A stretch of 17,101 nt of DNA from an uncultured Subdoligranulum sp. (GTDB lineage: Bacteria; Bacillota_A; Clostridia; Oscillospirales; Ruminococcaceae): the NCBI RefSeq assembly GCF_937890665.1, contig NZ_CALADU010000262.1:1-17101 (forward strand), read 5' to 3'. The notes beneath the pieces were generated by a model. The model was not told where the DNA came from. It saw only the letters and a list, made by a program, of their open reading frames with translations, and did no database searches. Shown here piece by piece: positions 1 through 6,394 of this stretch (positions are counted from its first letter, which is position 1; each line of letters begins with the position of its first letter). Position numbers and translations under genes: made by a program.

Positions 1-51
1 TTCGATTATACTCACGACTTAATGACTTCTTGAATACTTGCCGAAAAAGAA

Positions 52-78
52 AAACCGCTGTGCAGCCGACAGCGGTTT
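52..78 (-). terminator. Rho-independent terminator closing the leftward gene cluster
   Basis: A 10-bp perfect stem (AAACCGCTGT at 52-61 and ACAGCGGTTT at 69-78) encloses a 7-nt loop. Read on the minus strand, the hairpin is followed by a T-rich run (complement of the A-rich 42-51). It sits 17 nt past the stop codon of the membrane-protein gene at 96-428, so it most likely ends the leftward transcript. The plus-strand tail is much less T-rich, so rightward termination is less likely. Confidence 0.8.
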
Positions 79-95
79 ATCGTCATATTCTGTTT

Positions 96-428
96 TCAGA
101 ATAGCCAAGCAAATAACGCTGATGCAGCGACAATCAAGGCACTTCCTGCCAGTGATAGCAGCATCGGTGCTGCAAATGGGCATAACAGCAACGCCACAAG
201 CGCCGAAGCTGCCGCCTGTGCATAGCTGCCATCCAGCAGCGCGAGGAAAGCCGCAAAGCCGCCCAGCCCGGCAAGAATCATACCAATGCTGCCACAGATA
301 CCATACAGAAGATTAAGTACAAATCCTGCCGCATACAGCAGCGCAATCATTGGCAACGCAAGTAGGCGCACAATCCACAGTACAACGATGTTGTTTCTTA
401 AACGAGAAAACATTGACACCCCAACCAT
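96..428 (-). CDS. Small hydrophobic membrane protein, CD1845-like
   Basis: A 110-residue protein that is almost entirely hydrophobic, with three or four likely transmembrane helices: roughly residues 12-40, 43-63 and 68-108, the last probably two helices. A short polar N-terminus contains RLR. Composition and the Cys-Pro-Phe-Ala-Ala-Pro-Met-Leu stretch near residues 82-90 resemble the CD1845-family proteins found on clostridial conjugative elements, whose function is not known. The first ATG lies 4 nt after the tnpV stop and has no evident SD. A second ATG, at 413 (MFSRL), has a weak GGGG element upstream and may be the true start. The gene is last in the leftward cluster and is followed directly by a terminator. 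The family call rests on recalled resemblance only; membrane location is well supported. Confidence 0.6.
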   Translation of the reverse strand: MVGVSMFSRLRNNIVVLWIVRLLALPMIALLYAAGFVLNLLYGICGSIGMILAGLGGFAAFLALLDGSYAQAAASALVALLLCPFAAPMLLSLAGSALIVAASALFAWLF

Positions 429-432
429 TCTT

Positions 433-771
433 TCAGCAGTAGATCAACTCATTCAGTACAATCTCGGCAGCTACATTCTGCACATTGTTCATCTGCTGCA
501 CCCAAAGCAGCTGATTTTCGGCTTTCAGATCCTCCGTTATACCTTGCTGCTCGACAAGCTGCTTTACCAGTTGGGAAAAGAATAAATCCGCCTGCCTATC
601 GACTTCATCAAGATGTTCATTTAGTCGATCAGAAGTTTGCAGCTCCTCATAAAGCCGTTTCCTGTTTCTGCGAATATACTGTAGGCGCCGTTGTCGCCAC
701 ATACTGTTCCCGCTATGGCCTGTACATTACCTATCATTTTTTTCTGCTTTCCAACCTGTAAACTGCTTCAT
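433..771 (-). pseudogene. tnpV: tnpV-like gene interrupted by an in-frame TAA
   Basis: The frame from 702 down to 433 encodes 89 residues with the TnpV C-terminal pattern: repeated basic residues, a Gly-Ile-Thr-Glu-x-Leu-Lys-Ala-Glu segment, then Trp-x-x-x-Met-Asn and a final Glu-Ile-Val-x-x-Glu-Leu-Ile-Tyr. TnpV is a small transposon-encoded protein first named in Tn4451; its role is unclear. The best translation start lies upstream: ATG at 769-771 follows a perfect GGAGGT (779-784) by 7 nt, and opens the same frame with MKQFTGWKAEKNDR. A TAA at 727-729 then stops it. Without that stop the product would be 112 residues, a normal TnpV length. ATG 702 could still give the 89-residue part, but no SD precedes it. 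The gene lies 17 nt downstream of the recombinase remnant. A sequencing error cannot be excluded. Confidence 0.7.
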
Positions 772-788
772 TGCAATGACCTCCACAT

Positions 789-1847
789 TTATTCTTTACT
801 TTTTGCTTTCTTTTCAGACTGCTTACGATGGTAATATTCTAAATGGTTTCGATTACAGTTAATCATTTTGCACTCTTTAGAACACAGGATTTCTTGACTA
901 TGAGACGGCCAGAAAGCTTTTCCGCAAATCTTACAGTTCCTTTGAGGGTATCTGCGTTCCTTTTTCTGGCTTCGCCGCTTCTCCGCCTCCGCCTTTCCGT
1001 GGGCTTCTAAGCAATCCGCTCCACAATATTTTTGCCTTGACCCGTTGGGATAAAATTCTTTGCCGCAGTATTCACATACTCTTTTAGGGAATTTGTGCCC
1101 ATCATTTGCAGCCCATCGCGCAGCCATTGCCCGCTTTTGGAATGCCTCATTACTTTTCTTGGCACGTTCTTTCCTCAAACGCTCTTTCTCTGCAAGCTCC
1201 TGTTCAGCCTTAAACTTTGCTTCCCTTATTTCTTCTTCTGTAGGAGCAAAATCGAATTGTCCAATGAAGTTATAGTATATATCTACCTGTTGCTGCCTAT
1301 CTTTCTTTCGACCAACAGTTTCATGAATGACAATTTTATCAATCAGCTCACGAGCCATATCTGCGGTTAATGATGTCGGCTCTTTGTACTTCTTGATTAT
1401 TTTGATAAAATGTTCAATATCGTTTGCCGAAGCAGTTTTAGCTTGCAATAGTTCTGAAAGCTCAACAGTACGCTTATCCAACTCCGCCTGTTCGTCAGAA
1501 TACCGTTTCATAAGTGACCGATACTGCTTTTCCGGTAGCGTTCCTGTCATATAGTTCTCATACAATCCGCCAATCAGCCGATCTAGTTCTTCAAGTCTCC
1601 GTTTCGCTCTCGTAAGCTCTTCTTTTTGCTCTTGAGGTTTACTATTGACTTGCTCCTGCCAACTCTTACGAAGCTCCATTGCAAATGCTTTTTCGTCAGC
1701 AATAATGTGTTTTGCCATTCGTTGGATAGAATGTAGTACGAGCTCACAGAGCACGTCATCACTGATAATGTGTGCTGTGCAGGCTCGATGTTGCGTTGCT
1801 TGATAACCAGAATACGTGCTGCAACGGTAGAAATAGCAGTCACTATT
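789..1847 (-). pseudogene. Large serine recombinase, 3' part only (DUF4368 plus two zinc motifs)
   Basis: The open frame (321 residues from a GTG at 1754, extendable in frame to about 1847) matches the C-terminal half of a large serine recombinase. It starts within the zinc ribbon (Tyr-Arg-Cys-Ser-Thr-Tyr, then Cys-Thr-Ala-His, at 1847-1755). It continues through the long helical coiled region (residues 10-125 from the GTG) into a DUF4368 segment (about 133-168) ending Val-Asp-Ile-Tyr-Tyr-Asn-Phe-Ile-Gly. The N-terminal resolvase domain with the catalytic Ser and the recombinase DNA-binding domain are missing. Upstream DNA belongs to another gene in another frame, so this is a truncated and probably inactive copy. 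The C-terminus carries two motifs of identical spacing, C-X2-C-X13-C-X3-C (C227/C230/C244/C248 and C274/C277/C291/C295), joined by Lys/Arg-rich linkers. The region looks more AT-rich than its neighbours. Confidence 0.8.
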
Positions 1848-2596
1848 AACGCATCCAGTGCAGCGTAATCCGTACCACCCAGTGCCAGATAGTGAACACC
1901 TCGCCAGTTTCCGGTGTGCTGCATGATTTTGAGTGATGCGCCTGATATGGCATCTATGGGCGCTTCGTACACTTCCACCGTGTCGGCATCGGCAGCAGCT
2001 TCGATGTAGAACGGATATATTTTTTTGCTGCCGGGAATATCACGGCGAAACTGGATTTGGGAACAACCGCGCAAGCTGCCGCCCTTGGCTTCTCCATTTC
2101 CATCGCGCCCGACAAATACGCAGTTCGGATGATCCTTGAAGCTCGTCTGATACAGGATTTTCTTTTGCTTACAAACCGTCAGCACGTTGGGGTGGATGCA
2201 GCGCTTGCGAAGATAGGCGGTGGCAGCGTAGTTGTTCTTGTCGGGTCTAGGTAGGCTAAATTTCTTTGTCGGTTTCTTCTCGGCAGGGGGTGGGGATGCT
2301 TTTACAGGTTGGAAAGAAGGACTAACACCGCTCTGTATGCGGTTGATTTCCCGCACCGCTTCCACAAACGAAACGCCTTCAACCGCTATGAGATAGTTCA
2401 GCGCTGTGCGACCGGTGGCTTTCGTTTTGAAGTAAGTCCACGAACCATCCTCTGCGAAGGTCAACGAGCTGTGCCCTTTGTGACGGAACTGTCCGGGTCC
2501 TTCTGGTCTGAAGTTGTCCGGCTCACACAGCTGCATATACTGGTACAGATTCATCTGCTTTGCTTGGGCGATTTCCTGCTCTGTTACACCGGGCAT
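1583..2596 (-). pseudogene. Truncated DUF3991/Toprim protein fused out of frame to recombinase DNA
   Basis: The frame encodes 337 residues, but only residues 1-249 (2596-1850) are the original gene. They align throughout with the intact homologue at 4650-5591: an N-terminal CHC2-like region with His-Ser-Ser-Leu, the DUF3991 core (Ala-Tyr-Leu-Arg-Lys-Arg near 128-133) and the first Toprim strand with Tyr-Glu-Ala-Pro-Ile-Asp. At about 1847-1850 homology stops, just before the Asp-x-Asp part of Toprim. The remaining 88 residues are recombinase DNA read in the wrong frame. The Toprim acidic pair is therefore lost and the protein is unlikely to be catalytic. Unlike the intact copy, the zinc-finger region has no cysteines. 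The start ATG at 2596 has a GGAG about 9-10 nt upstream. The gene lies 128 nt downstream of repA on the same strand. Confidence 0.75.
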
Positions 2597-2686
2597 ACTC
2601 TACCACTCCATATTCTGTTTTCCTAAGTGTAATTTATATTCTCAGTATCACTATAATCAGTCTAATTACTATCAGTATTAGTTCCG

Positions 2687-2722
2687 TGTGATTTTCAAGA
2701 ATCCAGAAGTGTGAAAATCACA
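2687..2722. repeat. 11-bp inverted repeat between repA and the DUF3991 remnant
   Basis: TGTGATTTTCA (2687-2697) and TGAAAATCACA (2712-2722) form a perfect 11-bp inverted repeat around a 14-nt centre. It lies just past the repA stop, within an AT-rich 128-nt gap (2597-2724) that holds no gene. No T-run follows on either strand, so it is a poor terminator. It may be an operator, an mRNA processing stem or part of a replication origin; the sequence does not decide. Confidence 0.6.
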
Positions 2723-2724
2723 TA

Positions 2725-3111
2725 TCAAGAATCACCTTTTTCACAGCTCTTGTCATTTATCGTTGCTGCGAAGTTTTTTACATAAATTAAATTCGGTCTG
2801 CCAAGCCCCTGCCGCTTGCGTTCGATAAGCCCAGCCTGCTTTTCAAGTTCTACCATCAGGCGCGTGGCTTTCTGGTTGGCACAGTTCAGTGCATCCATGA
2901 TTTCCTCCACGGTAAAGATGATGTAAACCTTGTTCTGGGCATCCAGCCATTGATTTTTCAGCGACAAACTCATTCGATCCAGTAAAATTCCATACAGCAC
3001 CTTGGCATCGGTGGACAGTTCCCGGAAGTTTGGCTCTGTAAATAGAGCTTTGGGTATGCGGTAAAAAGAGAACTGCTCGGCTTGTGTGCCGTAAAAATAT
3101 TCGTATTGCAT
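2725..3111 (-). CDS. repA: Replication initiator protein A, RepA_N type, short form
   Basis: The 128-residue product opens with Met-Gln-Tyr-Glu-Tyr-Phe-Tyr-Gly and continues Gln-Phe-Ser-Phe-Tyr-Arg-Ile-Pro-Lys-Ala-Leu-Phe. It then has a winged-helix segment ending Gly-Leu-Gly-Arg-Pro-Asn-Leu-Ile-Tyr-Val-Lys-Asn-Phe. This is the RepA_N DNA-binding domain found in replication initiators of low-GC Gram-positive plasmids and related integrative elements. The ATG at 3111 follows an AGGAG by 7 nt. Family members are often two to three times longer, with a second domain after the winged helix. Here the frame stops soon after the domain and no continuation is visible downstream, so the protein is either a genuine short form or a truncated initiator. 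It lies 83 nt downstream of the leftward parB, consistent with one replication/partition transcript. Confidence 0.75.
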   Translation of the reverse strand: MQYEYFYGTQAEQFSFYRIPKALFTEPNFRELSTDAKVLYGILLDRMSLSLKNQWLDAQNKVYIIFTVEEIMDALNCANQKATRLMVELEKQAGLIERKRQGLGRPNLIYVKNFAATINDKSCEKGDS

Positions 3112-3194
3112 CTCACTTCTCCTGCCAAAAATGGGTGCAGTTAAGAAAGCCTACAAAACTACGCTTCGTAAGCTATTACATATTGTATTTTTAT

Positions 3195-4094
3195 TTATCT
3201 TTCTAGTTCTTCTTCGCGTTGTGGTCGCTGGCGGCTGGAGCGCTTGTGTTCCCAATTCCGCAACAGCGAAATGATGACATTCTGCATCTGCTGCGGTGTA
3301 TAGCTGGATGGGAAGTACCGCTGCACATCAGACTGATTCAGGAAGAACTTTTGGCGCTGGTTCGGCTTTTCTTCTGTCAGTAGAGTATGCAGGTAATTTT
3401 CCGTCAGCGTTCCATTTCGGCTCATGTCCTTTAGTGTTCGTGACTGAACGAGGGATGGTGTGGCATCACACATATCCATTTCTTCTTTGAGCCACGTCTG
3501 GTGTTCTTCCGTCATGTAAGAGATTTCGACTGCTGGATTGAATGCGATACGACCGTCATCAACCATTTGCAGAATGGATGGAATCAGGTTAGTCAGGCGG
3601 ATATAGCGTTGTACGGTTCTTGCGCTTTCCGAGGTGCTTTCTGCCACTGTTTTGTCTGCTCGGAAATTCGTGCCAACTTGACACGAATTTTTGCTTGGAC
3701 GTCCTGCCGTTCTTTTTAGTGCTTCCATGCGCATTTTATAAGCAAATGCTTTCTCACTTGGCAACACGTGCTCGCGCTGAATATTGCTGTTGACCATCAG
3801 AATCGTTGCTTCATCATCGTCTATGTATTCAACTCTGGCGGGAATGCTTTCAATGCCGAGTTCCTTGCAAGCCTCCCACCGGCGATGTCCGCTTATCACT
3901 TCATAGCCGACACCAACCTTCGGTCTGACGGTGATGGGCGTAATGATGCCGCTCTCCGAAATACTGTCTACCAATTCACTGAATTCCAGATCATGGCGGA
4001 CGTGGAACGGATGATTAGAAAAGGGATGCAATTTATTTATTGGAATAGTTTCCTCTTTGCTTGCTCTGTAAGCAGGTGATACTTTCTTCATCAT
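3195..4094 (-). CDS. parB: ParB/Spo0J-family partition protein, leftward copy
   Basis: A 299-residue ParB-family protein. The N-terminal nuclease/CTPase-like ParB domain (about 16-120) shows Lys-Leu-His-Pro-Phe, Ile-Thr-Val-Arg-Pro and the family box Gly-His-Arg-Arg (69-72), then Asn-Ile-Gln-Arg-Glu-His and Pro-Ser-Glu-Lys-Ala. A helix-turn-helix region follows (about 140-200, Ser-Ala-Arg-Thr-Val-Gln-Arg-Tyr-Ile-Arg), and the Lys/Arg/Glu-rich tail would be the dimerization region. ATG 4094 is 8 nt from AGGAG (4103-4107). It aligns almost end to end with the rightward ParB at 6351-7295 but differs at many positions, so it is a divergent paralogue and not a recent duplication. No parA accompanies it, so it may depend on the rightward ParA, act as a repressor, or be a leftover. 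Confidence 0.88.
   Translation of the reverse strand: MMKKVSPAYRASKEETIPINKLHPFSNHPFHVRHDLEFSELVDSISESGIITPITVRPKVGVGYEVISGHRRWEACKELGIESIPARVEYIDDDEATILMVNSNIQREHVLPSEKAFAYKMRMEALKRTAGRPSKNSCQVGTNFRADKTVAESTSESARTVQRYIRLTNLIPSILQMVDDGRIAFNPAVEISYMTEEHQTWLKEEMDMCDATPSLVQSRTLKDMSRNGTLTENYLHTLLTEEKPNQRQKFFLNQSDVQRYFPSSYTPQQMQNVIISLLRNWEHKRSSRQRPQREEELER
3664..3690. repeat. 27-bp palindrome inside the leftward parB
   Basis: The arms AAATTCGTGCCAA (3664-3676) and TTGACACGAATTT (3678-3690) flank a single central base at 3677. They match at 12 of 13 pairs; the exception is C3673 opposite A3681, which is a T/G pair when read on the minus strand. It lies in the parB codons for Asn-Ser-Cys-Gln-Val-Gly-Thr-Asn-Phe, between the ParB nuclease-like domain and the helix-turn-helix. 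The rightward parB has a perfect 27-bp palindrome at the same codons (6809-6835). Confidence 0.85.
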
Positions 4095-4131
4095 GCTGCG
4101 TACTCCTGTGCGGTTATTTGATAGCTCTTAA

Positions 4132-4197
4132 GTACCCCGATTTGACCCCAAAAATGTACCCAAAAATCTTGTACTTTTTGCTTAAAATGTACCCAAA
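4132..4197. promoter_or_regulatory. GTAC-type repeats upstream of the leftward parB
   Basis: AAAATGTACCCAAA occurs twice, at 4151-4164 and 4184-4197, exactly 33 bp apart (about three helical turns). Shorter related elements occur at 4132 (GTACCCC) and 4171 (GTACTTT). The copies end about 57 nt upstream of the parB start codon at 4094. Such spaced repeats are typical of a regulator or ParB/Rep binding region, but the binding protein is unknown. Confidence 0.5.
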
Positions 4198-4216
4198 GGG
4201 CATTTTTGCATAAAAA

Positions 4217-4253
4217 AAGCCCCTAATCACTGTAGTACAGCGATTAGGGGCTT
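4217..4253 (-). terminator. Very strong rho-independent terminator, leftward
   Basis: A 12-bp stem (AAGCCCCTAATC at 4217-4228 with GATTAGGGGCTT at 4242-4253) is topped, after one mismatch, by four more pairs and a 3-nt loop. On the minus strand it is followed by seven T residues (complement of 4212-4218). It would stop leftward transcripts arriving from 4260 and beyond before they reach the parB operator repeats. No intact leftward gene lies upstream of it, so something untranslated or degraded must have been its client. Confidence 0.85.
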
Positions 4254-4261
4254 GCTATGAT

Positions 4262-4357
4262 TTATAGAACGACCTCAACTGTCAGGTCTTTCCATTGCTT
4301 CGGCCAAAGCACGCAGCCACGCGAATTTCGACAAGAACGAGCCTTATCGTAATCCAC
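4262..4357 (-). pseudogene. Small leftward open frame without a clear start
   Basis: A minus-strand frame ends at a TAA (4262-4264) eight nt before the strong terminator. It reads as protein-like sequence: Asp-Tyr-Asp-Lys-Ala-Arg, then Asn-Ser-Arg-Gly-Cys-Val-Leu-Trp-Pro-Lys-Gln-Trp and Thr-Val-Glu-Val-Val-Leu at the end. The only nearby start is a GTG at 4357 (31 residues), with no SD; the frame stays open to a stop near 4422 with no ATG. The ending loosely recalls the Pro-Lys-x-Trp-x-x-x-x-Val-x-Val-x-Leu endings of small transposon-encoded (DUF2080-like) or AbrB-like proteins. Its position against a terminator suggests the 3' end of a decayed small gene. This is a tentative call. Confidence 0.25.
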
Positions 4358-4361
4358 ATTT

Positions 4362-4404
4362 AATTGTAAAAATCTTCGTGACTTAAGCGCGGGGATTTTT
4401 AATT
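4362..4404. repeat. Inverted repeat around a CTTAAG core
   Basis: TAAAAATC (4367-4374) pairs with GATTTTTA (4394-4401). The arms extend outward as AATT/AATT with a one-base bulge. The 19-nt centre contains the CTTAAG palindrome. No T-run placement suggests a terminator. It could be a protein-binding or origin-type site; the function is unknown. Confidence 0.4.
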
Positions 4405-4497
4405 GCTGCCTGTGTAGCCTTTAGTCAAATCAGAGCGAAATATATATCGAATTATCGTTATTTATACGTTTGTTCAAGGGGGAAGTGTAACCTTTTT

Positions 4498-4513
4498 TGG
4501 GGAATTTTCCCCA
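4498..4513. repeat. Short G/C-block palindrome
   Basis: TGGGGAA (4498-4504) and TTCCCCA (4507-4513) form a perfect 7-bp inverted repeat with a TT centre, inside a strand-asymmetric stretch of T, G and C runs (4480-4541). It may be a regulator site in the leader of the rightward operon. Confidence 0.35.
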
Positions 4514-4543
4514 GCCCTTCCCTCCCCCTAACAACCCCCTCTC

Positions 4544-4574
4544 AGCCAGCTGAAGTGACAAATAGCCAGCTGAA
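4544..4574. repeat. Two 11-bp direct repeats at 20-bp spacing
   Basis: AGCCAGCTGAA occurs at 4544-4554 and again at 4564-4574. Each copy contains the palindrome CAGCTG, and the 20-bp period puts them on the same helical face. They lie 76-106 bp upstream of the DUF3991/Toprim start codon and just before the hairpin at 4595. A dimeric regulator or ParB-type site is plausible but not shown. Confidence 0.5.
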
Positions 4575-4594
4575 ACAAGAATATCGTTACTCTA

Positions 4595-4627
4595 CGCCTT
4601 TACCATCGGTAAGGGCGCTTTTTATTT
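4595..4627 (+). terminator. Terminator-like hairpin in the leader of the rightward operon (possible attenuator)
   Basis: CGCCTTTACC (4595-4604) pairs with GGTAAGGGCG (4608-4617) through ten pairs, one of them a wobble, around a 3-nt ATC loop. T-rich sequence CTTTTTATTT follows. This has the form of an intrinsic terminator for rightward transcription. It lies only 23 nt before the ATG at 4650, next to the SD (GGAGG 4636-4640), with no rightward gene upstream to terminate. It therefore either insulates the operon or acts as a transcription attenuator. Confidence 0.65.
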
Positions 4628-4649
4628 ACACCAACGGAGGAAGTCAGCA

Positions 4650-5591
4650 ATGAGATTGCCCGCAGAGAACATCAAAGCCGCCCGCGAGGTCCAGCTCGTG
4701 GATTTCTTAAACACCTACCGTCCCGGAGAGCTTGTGCGCAAATCCAGAGACGAGTACTGCACAAAATCGCACAGCAGCTTGCGGATCACGCCGAGCAAGA
4801 ACCTGTTCCACTGGTGCTCCCAGAGCAAGGGCGGCAGAGGCGCGCTGGATTATCTGCTGACGGTCGAGGGGATGAGCTTTCGCTCGGCGGTAATGCTTTT
4901 GAACGAGATGGAGCTTGTTCCTTTTCAGCAGGCCAGAGCTGCCACAGTGGAAAGCAGCCGAACGCACGACTTTACACTGCCGCGTCCCGACGGAAATGCA
5001 CAGGCGGCGACCGCCTACCTGATGCACCGTGGTATCAGCCCCAAGGTGCTGCGATATTGCCTGAACGAAGGGATTCTGTATCAGACCACGCGCGGCAACT
5101 ACCGCAACTGCGTTTTTGTGGGCAAGGATGAAGGCGGCGTTCCGCGTTCTGCTTTTCAGCGTGGCTGCCAAGGCACCTACCGCGGTGATGTCACCGGCAG
5201 CCAAAAGAAGTACGGATTTCTGATACAAGCGGAAAACCCGGACTGCGATACCGTGGAGCTGTACGAGGCCCCGATTGATGCTATGTCCGGCGCGACCTTG
5301 CGGCAGTATACGGACATCGGAAAGTGGCGCAGCGTGCATTATCTGGCACTGGGCGGGCTGAACTATCTGCCCATCGACTACTTTTTGCAGCAGCATCCGC
5401 AGGTGAAAAATGTGGTGCTCTGCTTTGACCGTGATGAGCCGGGGTTGCGCTTTGCCGATACGGTTGCCCGGCGCCTTGCCGAGCGCGGATTCAATGTAGA
5501 AAAGCGGTTGCCTGCCGTTGGCAAGGATTACAACGAAAGCCTTATCTGGTACAAGTCAAAGATTGAAAAACAGCGAGGAGAGCGCGTATGA
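4650..5591 (+). CDS. DUF3991 and Toprim domain protein, intact copy
   Basis: This 313-residue protein resembles a DnaG-type primase N-terminal half. Residues 1-70 form a CHC2-like region with Cys37, His41, His54 and Cys56 as candidate zinc ligands. DUF3991 follows (about 120-195). The Toprim fold is about 200-300, with the conserved Glu in Tyr-Glu-Ala-Pro-Ile-Asp (E206) and the metal-binding Asp-Arg-Asp (D260, D262). Toprim proteins on mobile elements are thought to act in element DNA replication or nicking; no activity can be assigned here. The ATG at 4650 has GGAGG 9 nt upstream. Its TGA overlaps the parA ATG (ATGA), so translation is coupled. It is the intact counterpart of the broken copy at 1583-2596, which lost the Asp-x-Asp. 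Confidence 0.85.
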   Translation: MRLPAENIKAAREVQLVDFLNTYRPGELVRKSRDEYCTKSHSSLRITPSKNLFHWCSQSKGGRGALDYLLTVEGMSFRSAVMLLNEMELVPFQQARAATVESSRTHDFTLPRPDGNAQAATAYLMHRGISPKVLRYCLNEGILYQTTRGNYRNCVFVGKDEGGVPRSAFQRGCQGTYRGDVTGSQKKYGFLIQAENPDCDTVELYEAPIDAMSGATLRQYTDIGKWRSVHYLALGGLNYLPIDYFLQQHPQVKNVVLCFDRDEPGLRFADTVARRLAERGFNVEKRLPAVGKDYNESLIWYKSKIEKQRGERV

Positions 5592-6394
5592 AAACAATAG
5601 CGATTGCCAACCAAAAAGGCGGCGTGGGCAAAACAACGACCGCCGTAAATTTAGGCGTGGCACTGGCAGATATGGGCTATAAAGTACTGCTGGTGGACGC
5701 CGACCCACAGGGCGACCTGAGCAGTTACCTTGGCTACGCCGGCGCTGCCAACAGTGCCACCCTCAGCGACCTGATGAAATCCGTTATTTCAGACGAACCG
5801 GTACCGGAGGTAGTGATGCGCCATGAAGAACAAGTGGATTTTATTCCCTCGGACATTGGGCTGTCAGATATGGAAGTTCGGCTGGTCAATGTAATGGCGC
5901 ATGAGCGCATTATGGCGCAGGCACTGGAGCCGTTCAAGGACAAATATGATTACTGCCTGATCGACTGTATGCCCTCACTGGGTATCCTTACGGTTGCTTC
6001 GCTTGTGGCTGCCGACCGGGTACTGATTCCCGTGCAGGCACAGCATTTTGCCCTGAAAGGCGTGGTGTCGCTGTTCAAATCCATCAATCAGATCACGCGC
6101 CGCATCAAGCCGGAGCTTGAAATTGACGGCATTGTTCTGACCATGGTGGATCGGCGCACCAATCTAAGCAAAGATGTCTGTGCCGCTTTGCGGAGTTCCT
6201 ACGGTCACGCGCTGAAGATTTATCGCACGGAGATTCCCATTAGCACCCGCACAGCAGAGAGCGCCTCCAGCGCCCACAGTGTGCTGAGCTACGACGCCAG
6301 CGGTCCCGCAAGCATCGCCTATAAAACCTTGGCAAAGGAGGTCGTTGAGAATGAGAGAGTACGGAAGCAACATCATACTTCCATCGCTCGATAA
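5588..6394 (+). CDS. parA: ParA/Soj-family partition ATPase
   Basis: A 268-residue ParA. It begins Met-Lys-Thr-Ile-Ala-Ile-Ala-Asn-Gln and has the deviant Walker A Lys-Gly-Gly-Val-Gly-Lys-Thr-Thr (10-17, signature Lys10 and catalytic Lys15). Walker A' is Val-Asp-Ala-Asp-Pro-Gln-Gly (36-42), and the Walker B strand is Cys-Leu-Ile-Asp126. The Gln-Ala-Gln-His-Phe-Ala-Leu-Lys-Gly segment typical of Soj-like proteins is present. There is no N-terminal helix-turn-helix, so it is a Soj/type Ib-like ParA that drives ParB-parS complexes over the nucleoid. The start codon overlaps the upstream stop by 4 nt, and its 3' end overlaps parB by 44 nt, so the three products are probably made together. No key residue is missing. 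Confidence 0.95.
   Translation: MKTIAIANQKGGVGKTTTAVNLGVALADMGYKVLLVDADPQGDLSSYLGYAGAANSATLSDLMKSVISDEPVPEVVMRHEEQVDFIPSDIGLSDMEVRLVNVMAHERIMAQALEPFKDKYDYCLIDCMPSLGILTVASLVAADRVLIPVQAQHFALKGVVSLFKSINQITRRIKPELEIDGIVLTMVDRRTNLSKDVCAALRSSYGHALKIYRTEIPISTRTAESASSAHSVLSYDASGPASIAYKTLAKEVVENERVRKQHHTSIAR

Larger units (their letters stand above)
4095..4649. other. Divergent control region between the two partition modules
   Basis: These 555 nt separate the leftward parB and the rightward DUF3991/parA/parB operon and contain no convincing intact gene. From left to right they hold GTACCC-type repeats near the parB start, a strong leftward terminator, a short start-less open frame, an inverted repeat, a G/C-block palindrome, two 11-bp direct repeats and a rightward terminator-like hairpin. 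I could not find a promoter with a good -35/-10 pair on either strand. The repeat density and position suggest the operators and perhaps the centromere (parS-like) or replication origin of the element. Confidence 0.5.

Noticed and set aside
38..316. Plus-strand 92-codon frame at the left edge
   Set aside because: It runs antisense through the terminator and the membrane-protein gene, starts without an SD and has no domain.
4707..5396. 229-codon minus-strand open frame
   Set aside because: It lies wholly antisense to the well-supported DUF3991/Toprim gene and shows no family signature or SD.
6345..6350. TTG start six nt upstream of the rightward parB ATG
   Set aside because: Only 3 nt separate it from the SD, whereas ATG 6351 has 9 nt spacing.
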